The translations under genes and the position numbers were made by a program. Below the pieces are notes generated by a model. The model was not told the DNA's origin, did not search any database, and saw only the letters and a list, made by a program, of their open reading frames with translations. A DNA stretch of 8,607 nt from positions 1 to 8,607 of the forward strand of contig CANGMV010000032.1 of assembly GCA_947454745.1 (NCBI GenBank), given 5' to 3'. Numbering within the stretch: the first letter of the stretch is position 1; every line of letters begins with the position of its first letter. Positions 5,853 to 8,607 of the stretch are shown here, in pieces. The stretch is from Bacteroidota bacterium (GTDB lineage: Bacteria > Bacteroidota > Bacteroidia > Chitinophagales > Chitinophagaceae).

Positions 5853-6351
5853 TTTGTATAAATATATATTAGTATTGGGCTTGTCATTTTTGTCCAAGAG
5901 CTCACTCAGTCAAACAGGTTTTGTTATGAGTAGCGTTGGATCTTTTGTTGGTACATCTGCAACAAGTAATGCGATACAATTCAAGAGTATTGGAACCTGT
6001 ATTGATGTTCAAACGGGAATTGCAGTTCTAAAAGGAGATAGAGGAAATGGTGATTTTGCCATAAACTGCGAGGTGTTTATGAAATTTAATACTTTAAATA
6101 TTAAACTTTACCCCAATCCTGTTCAATCTTACACTAAACTTAAATTAATTAATACACCTCCACTTGCAGAGGTATTTAATGTATCTATTTGGACTTCAGA
6201 AGGTTTTTTAATCAGTACAAAGAAAGAAAGAGGGTATGATCTTTTTCAAGGCATTACTATCAATTTGGCTGAATTGCAAGCTGGAACTTATATTTTAAAA
6301 ATGGAGTCCTCTCAATATCGCGATGCGGTTAAGTTTATAAAGGCGAACTGA
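5842..6351 (+). CDS. Small secreted protein with T9SS type A C-terminal sorting domain
   Basis: 169 residues. The start is a GTG at 5842 inside the end of the lipoprotein gene (11-base overlap, suggesting translational coupling); a TTG at 5854 is the alternative. Residues 1-23 form a signal peptide (LYKYILVLGLSFLSKSSLS/Q). The C-terminal 85 residues are a Por-secretion/T9SS type A sorting domain: KLYPNPVQSYTKLKL from 88, SIWTSEGFLI around 115-124, LAELQAGTYILKM at 142-154 and KFIKAN at the end. The protein should cross the outer membrane by the type IX system and may be attached to the surface. Only about 60 residues of cargo lie between the two signals (24-83), with two cysteines (53 and 76). 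Their FVMSSVGSF...IQFKSIG pattern resembles the SxxG...SIGE-type segment often found before such tails. The function of the cargo is unknown. Confidence 0.8.
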   Translation: MLSNLYKYILVLGLSFLSKSSLSQTGFVMSSVGSFVGTSATSNAIQFKSIGTCIDVQTGIAVLKGDRGNGDFAINCEVFMKFNTLNIKLYPNPVQSYTKLKLINTPPLAEVFNVSIWTSEGFLISTKKERGYDLFQGITINLAELQAGTYILKMESSQYRDAVKFIKAN

Positions 6352-6463
6352 TTATTCCAATTTATAAGTCAATTTTTCGCTACTAATTCTAATATTGAAG
6401 TGTATTTGAGTAGAGTTCCATTTAATAACATTATTTGTTTATTTTTAGCATCAATACATCCAT

Positions 6464-7414
6464 ATGAAATTCATCTATCTAGCCCTTTCAATACTCGTCT
6501 TGTCTATAACAACACTGAATGCGCAGGAAAATGCATTAAGTAATAGCACTCCCATTGAGTTAAAAACTAATTCTGGTATTATTTACGGAACACTTTTAGT
6601 GCCAACTGATATAAAGGCTAAAATACCAATAGCATTAATTATTGCCGGATCAGGTCCTACAGATAGGGACGGGAATAATCAAATGATGAAAAACAATTCG
6701 TTAAAACAATTGGCTGAGTCCCTTGCCATGAAAGGTATTGCCTCTTTACGCTATGATAAACGTGGTATTGCCGAGAGCAAACAGGCCGGTAAGTCAGAAG
6801 CTGATTTAAGATTTGACGATTACATACAAGATGCGACTGATTGGATTAAACTAATTAAGCAGAACCCATTATTTTCAAAAATCATTGTTGTAGGGCATAG
6901 CGAGGGCTCATTGATTGGCATGAATGCTGCAAAATTTGCCGATGGTTTTGTATCCTTGTCGGGTGCGGGTAATAGCGCAGACATTATTTTAAAAAATCAG
7001 ATAGGGGCTCAAGGGCAACAAATTCAAGATATGTGTTTTCCGATTCTTGATAGTTTGAAAGCGGGTAAAACAGTAGAAAATATTAACCCTGTTTTAAATA
7101 ATTTATTCAGACCAAGCGTTCAACCTTATATGATATCTTGGTTTAAACATAATCCTCAGGCTGACATTAAACAACTCAAATTTCCTTGTTTAATTATTCA
7201 GGGTGACAATGACTTGCAAATAAGTATCAACGATGCGAAACAATTAGCCGATGTAAGCAAAAAGAATAACTTAGTAATTATTGAAAAAATGAACCATGTA
7301 TTAAAAATTGTTGATAGTGGGGATCGCGCTGATAATATTGCTGCTTATTCTAATGCATCACTTCCTATTGCTACTGCATTAACAGAAGCTATCGTGAAAT
7401 ATATAAAAAATTAA
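6464..7414 (+). CDS. Exported alpha/beta hydrolase (serine-aminopeptidase S33-like / esterase family)
   Basis: 316 residues. Residues 1-20 are a signal peptide (MKFIYLALSILVLSITTLNA/QE), so the enzyme is periplasmic or further out. The fold motifs are in order: oxyanion-side IIAGSGPTDRDGN at 59-71, RYDKRGIAES at 96-105, nucleophile elbow VVGHSEGSLIG with Ser146, acidic residue in QGDNDLQIS (Asp250 most likely) and catalytic His278 in MNHVLK. The set is complete, so the enzyme should be an active ester or amide hydrolase. The SGPTDRDGN and RYDKRG motifs are typical of the Bacteroidota proteins labelled alpha/beta hydrolase or hydrolase_4. The substrate cannot be read from sequence. It is separated by 112 bases from the T9SS-tail gene and is probably transcribed on its own. 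Confidence 0.9.
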   Translation: MKFIYLALSILVLSITTLNAQENALSNSTPIELKTNSGIIYGTLLVPTDIKAKIPIALIIAGSGPTDRDGNNQMMKNNSLKQLAESLAMKGIASLRYDKRGIAESKQAGKSEADLRFDDYIQDATDWIKLIKQNPLFSKIIVVGHSEGSLIGMNAAKFADGFVSLSGAGNSADIILKNQIGAQGQQIQDMCFPILDSLKAGKTVENINPVLNNLFRPSVQPYMISWFKHNPQADIKQLKFPCLIIQGDNDLQISINDAKQLADVSKKNNLVIIEKMNHVLKIVDSGDRADNIAAYSNASLPIATALTEAIVKYIKN

Positions 7415-7424
7415 TTAAATCTCT

Positions 7425-7458
7425 TTGAAAAGTAGCTTTTAAAAGAGCTACTTTTCAA
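7425..7458. terminator. Strong hairpin between convergent genes, probable bidirectional terminator
   Basis: A perfect 13-base inverted repeat (TTGAAAAGTAGCT / AGCTACTTTTCAA) with an 8-base loop lies 10 bases after the hydrolase stop and 25 bases from the DUF1543 stop. Its place between two converging genes fits a shared terminator. There is no long T-tract after the stem on either strand, only the T-run inside each right arm, so the mechanism is not certain. Confidence 0.7.
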
Positions 7459-7483
7459 GCGCATTAAAGAACATTTCGTAGTG

Positions 7484-8041
7484 TTATAATTTCTCTAACT
7501 TAAAATATCCCAAATCAATGGAATCTGTTTCCAAATGGTCTTTTTTCGAAAGTGTAATTGAGTAATTTTCTTTCATTTCATTTGGCAATATGTCTTCTAC
7601 TTTATACATATCATCTACGTCAATACCATATTTATCGTCGATATGAGAGGCAGCACCTTCAAAATGGGTGTGTTTAAAAAATGCCGTTTGTTTAGCTAAC
7701 TGAATTGCTTTGGTTAATTCATCAGCTGCAATGACTAACTTATAATGAAACTCTTCAAATTCATCTTTCTTATATCCCCCTAAATTGATAAAAAAAAGTT
7801 GAGTACTTGATGTATTGCTATTGTCGGATTTCTGCTTTACGGATACTTCGTACCCATTAACATTTTTCACTTCGCGCCAACCGTCAACATGCATTTTCCC
7901 TTTTGCCTCTGGCCAAAAAGCATGAAAAGCAGGGATTAAATCCTTTAATGAGGGTGCAATTCCAAAAAATACATCATGTTGTTCAGTATGACGGCCTTTT
8001 GGTTTACAACCTAGTAATACCATATATAATTTCAGCTTCAT
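7484..8041 (-). CDS. DUF1543 domain-containing protein
   Basis: 185 residues, no signal peptide, so cytoplasmic. It carries the DUF1543 hallmarks: LYMVLLGCKPKGRHTEQHD near the start (residues 5-23), VFFGIAPSLKDLIP, HVDGWREV, FFINLGGYKKDEFEEFHYK at 83-101, AKQTAFFKH, and SHIDDKYGIDVDDMYKVEDIL at 132-152. Function is unknown for the family. The protein looks like two related halves (about 9-66 and 85-148): LLG.KPKGR.TEQHDVFFGIA aligns with INLGGYKKDEFEEFHYKLVIA, and HVDGWREV...YEV with HIDDKYGI...YKV. It converges on the hydrolase gene and diverges from the VOC gene. Confidence 0.85.
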   Translation of the reverse strand: MKLKLYMVLLGCKPKGRHTEQHDVFFGIAPSLKDLIPAFHAFWPEAKGKMHVDGWREVKNVNGYEVSVKQKSDNSNTSSTQLFFINLGGYKKDEFEEFHYKLVIAADELTKAIQLAKQTAFFKHTHFEGAASHIDDKYGIDVDDMYKVEDILPNEMKENYSITLSKKDHLETDSIDLGYFKLEKL

Positions 8042-8059
8042 GTTTTATTGTTTGATGTT

Positions 8060-8091
8060 CAAATTTATTGTTATTTTGTTTGAAGATCATA
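8060..8091 (-). promoter_or_regulatory. Candidate Bacteroidota-type promoter for the DUF1543 gene
   Basis: On the minus strand TATG (8088-8091), a 20-base spacer and TAAATTTG (8060-8067) fit the Bacteroidota -33 TTTG / -7 TAnnTTTG consensus with a perfect -7 box and one mismatch in the -33 box. The -7 box is 18 bases before the ATG, giving a short A-rich leader. Confidence 0.45.
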
Positions 8092-8132
8092 AAATTGGCT
8101 TATTAATATAAATAGATAATAAATTAACAACT

Positions 8133-8522
8133 ATGCCAGGACTTCAGTCTGTTCATCATATTGCCATTATATGCTCTAATTACGAAGTTTCAAAAAACTT
8201 CTACACAAATATACTGGGGCTAACTATTATTAAGGAAACTTATCGTGAAAACAGAGCCTCTTATAAATTAGACCTTGCGTTAAATGATCATTATATTATT
8301 GAATTGTTTTCCTTTGCTGAAACACCTGCCCGACCTTCCCAGCCTGAAGCCTGCGGATTAAGGCATTTAGCATTCTCGGTTAAGGATATTCAGGATTCCA
8401 TTGATGCACTTGCAAAACATGGAGTGGTTTGTGAGCCCATTCGCGTTGATGCCATTACCGAAAAAAAATTCACTTTCTTTTCCGATCCTGACGGGTTGCC
8501 GTTGGAATTGTATGAAGTGTAA
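8133..8522 (+). CDS. gloA2: VOC-family (glyoxalase-like) metal-dependent protein, GloA2/YaeR type
   Basis: 129 residues, the usual length for a single-domain VOC protein. It follows E. coli YaeR/GloA2 closely along its whole length: VHHIAII, VSKNFYTNILG, YRENRASYKLDLALN, YIIELFSF, ARPSQPEACGLRHLAFSV, and KKFTFFSDPDGLPLELYE at the end. Two beta-alpha-beta-beta-beta units are visible. The expected metal ligands are His9, Glu57, His78 and Glu125, all present. It is probably a cytoplasmic glyoxalase-I-like isomerase or related metal enzyme; the true substrate of this subgroup is not settled, so the symbol marks orthology rather than a proven reaction. The ATG follows an AT-rich 91-base gap shared with the divergent DUF1543 gene. 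No TAnnTTTG-type promoter is obvious on this strand. Confidence 0.88.
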   Translation: MPGLQSVHHIAIICSNYEVSKNFYTNILGLTIIKETYRENRASYKLDLALNDHYIIELFSFAETPARPSQPEACGLRHLAFSVKDIQDSIDALAKHGVVCEPIRVDAITEKKFTFFSDPDGLPLELYEV

Positions 8523-8607
8523 TCTGTTCTTTTCATTCAAAAATCATTAAATCAGTCGTAGGTTCAGGTTTTAAGAATATTTTAGCAATTAATTAAGTAT
8601 CTTTAAT

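Noticed and set aside
6405..6437. TTTG (6405-6408) and ATTATTTG (6430-6437) as a promoter for the hydrolase
   Set aside because: The spacing (21 bases) is acceptable but both bases of the TA in the -7 box are wrong, too weak to call in AT-rich DNA.
8523..8607. Possible gene or terminator in the final 85 bases
   Set aside because: No reading frame, clear hairpin or promoter motif could be supported there.

Overview
The window (8,607 bases, AT-rich) looks like chromosomal DNA of a Bacteroidota bacterium, probably from the Chitinophagales/Sphingobacteriales side, though the sequence alone does not fix the genus. The evidence is a C-terminal type IX secretion (T9SS) sorting domain with a YPNP motif, a Bacteroidota-style lipoprotein, A-rich leaders without clear Shine-Dalgarno sites, one TAnnTTTG-type promoter candidate, and a DUF1543 protein of the kind common in this phylum. 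No rRNA, tRNA, insertion sequence, phage structural gene or CRISPR array was seen.

Bases 1-4326 are the 3' part of one very long gene for a fibre-like repeat protein; its start lies upstream of the window. It consists of modules of about 1.1-1.35 kb. Each has an array of about 16-residue NTAIG-type repeats (as in trimeric-adhesin heads and some tail fibres), a DVRPL...SNTTTIG block, and a spacer ending in GxGKVLTSDANG and PGLVST.QTFAGAKTF. A different, non-repetitive C-terminal domain of about 160 residues follows. No YadA-type anchor, S74 chaperone or T9SS sorting domain is present at the C-terminus.

Bases 4386-6351 hold four tightly packed genes on the same strand: a 72-residue stand-alone LuxR/GerE-type helix-turn-helix protein, a probable outer-membrane beta-barrel, a small lipocalin-like lipoprotein, and a small secreted protein with a T9SS type A sorting domain. 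Gaps are 11 and 10 bases, then an 11-base overlap, so they probably form an operon, perhaps together with the fibre gene 59 bases upstream. Four of the five products are, or probably are, envelope or surface proteins and one is a DNA-binding protein. This could be a self-regulated surface-fibre locus, and it is the most interesting hypothesis here.

Bases 6464-8522 are ordinary housekeeping or accessory genes: an exported alpha/beta hydrolase (+), a DUF1543 protein (-) convergent to it with a strong hairpin between them, and a VOC-family glyoxalase-like protein close to E. coli GloA2/YaeR (+), divergent from DUF1543. The last 85 bases contain no recognisable feature.
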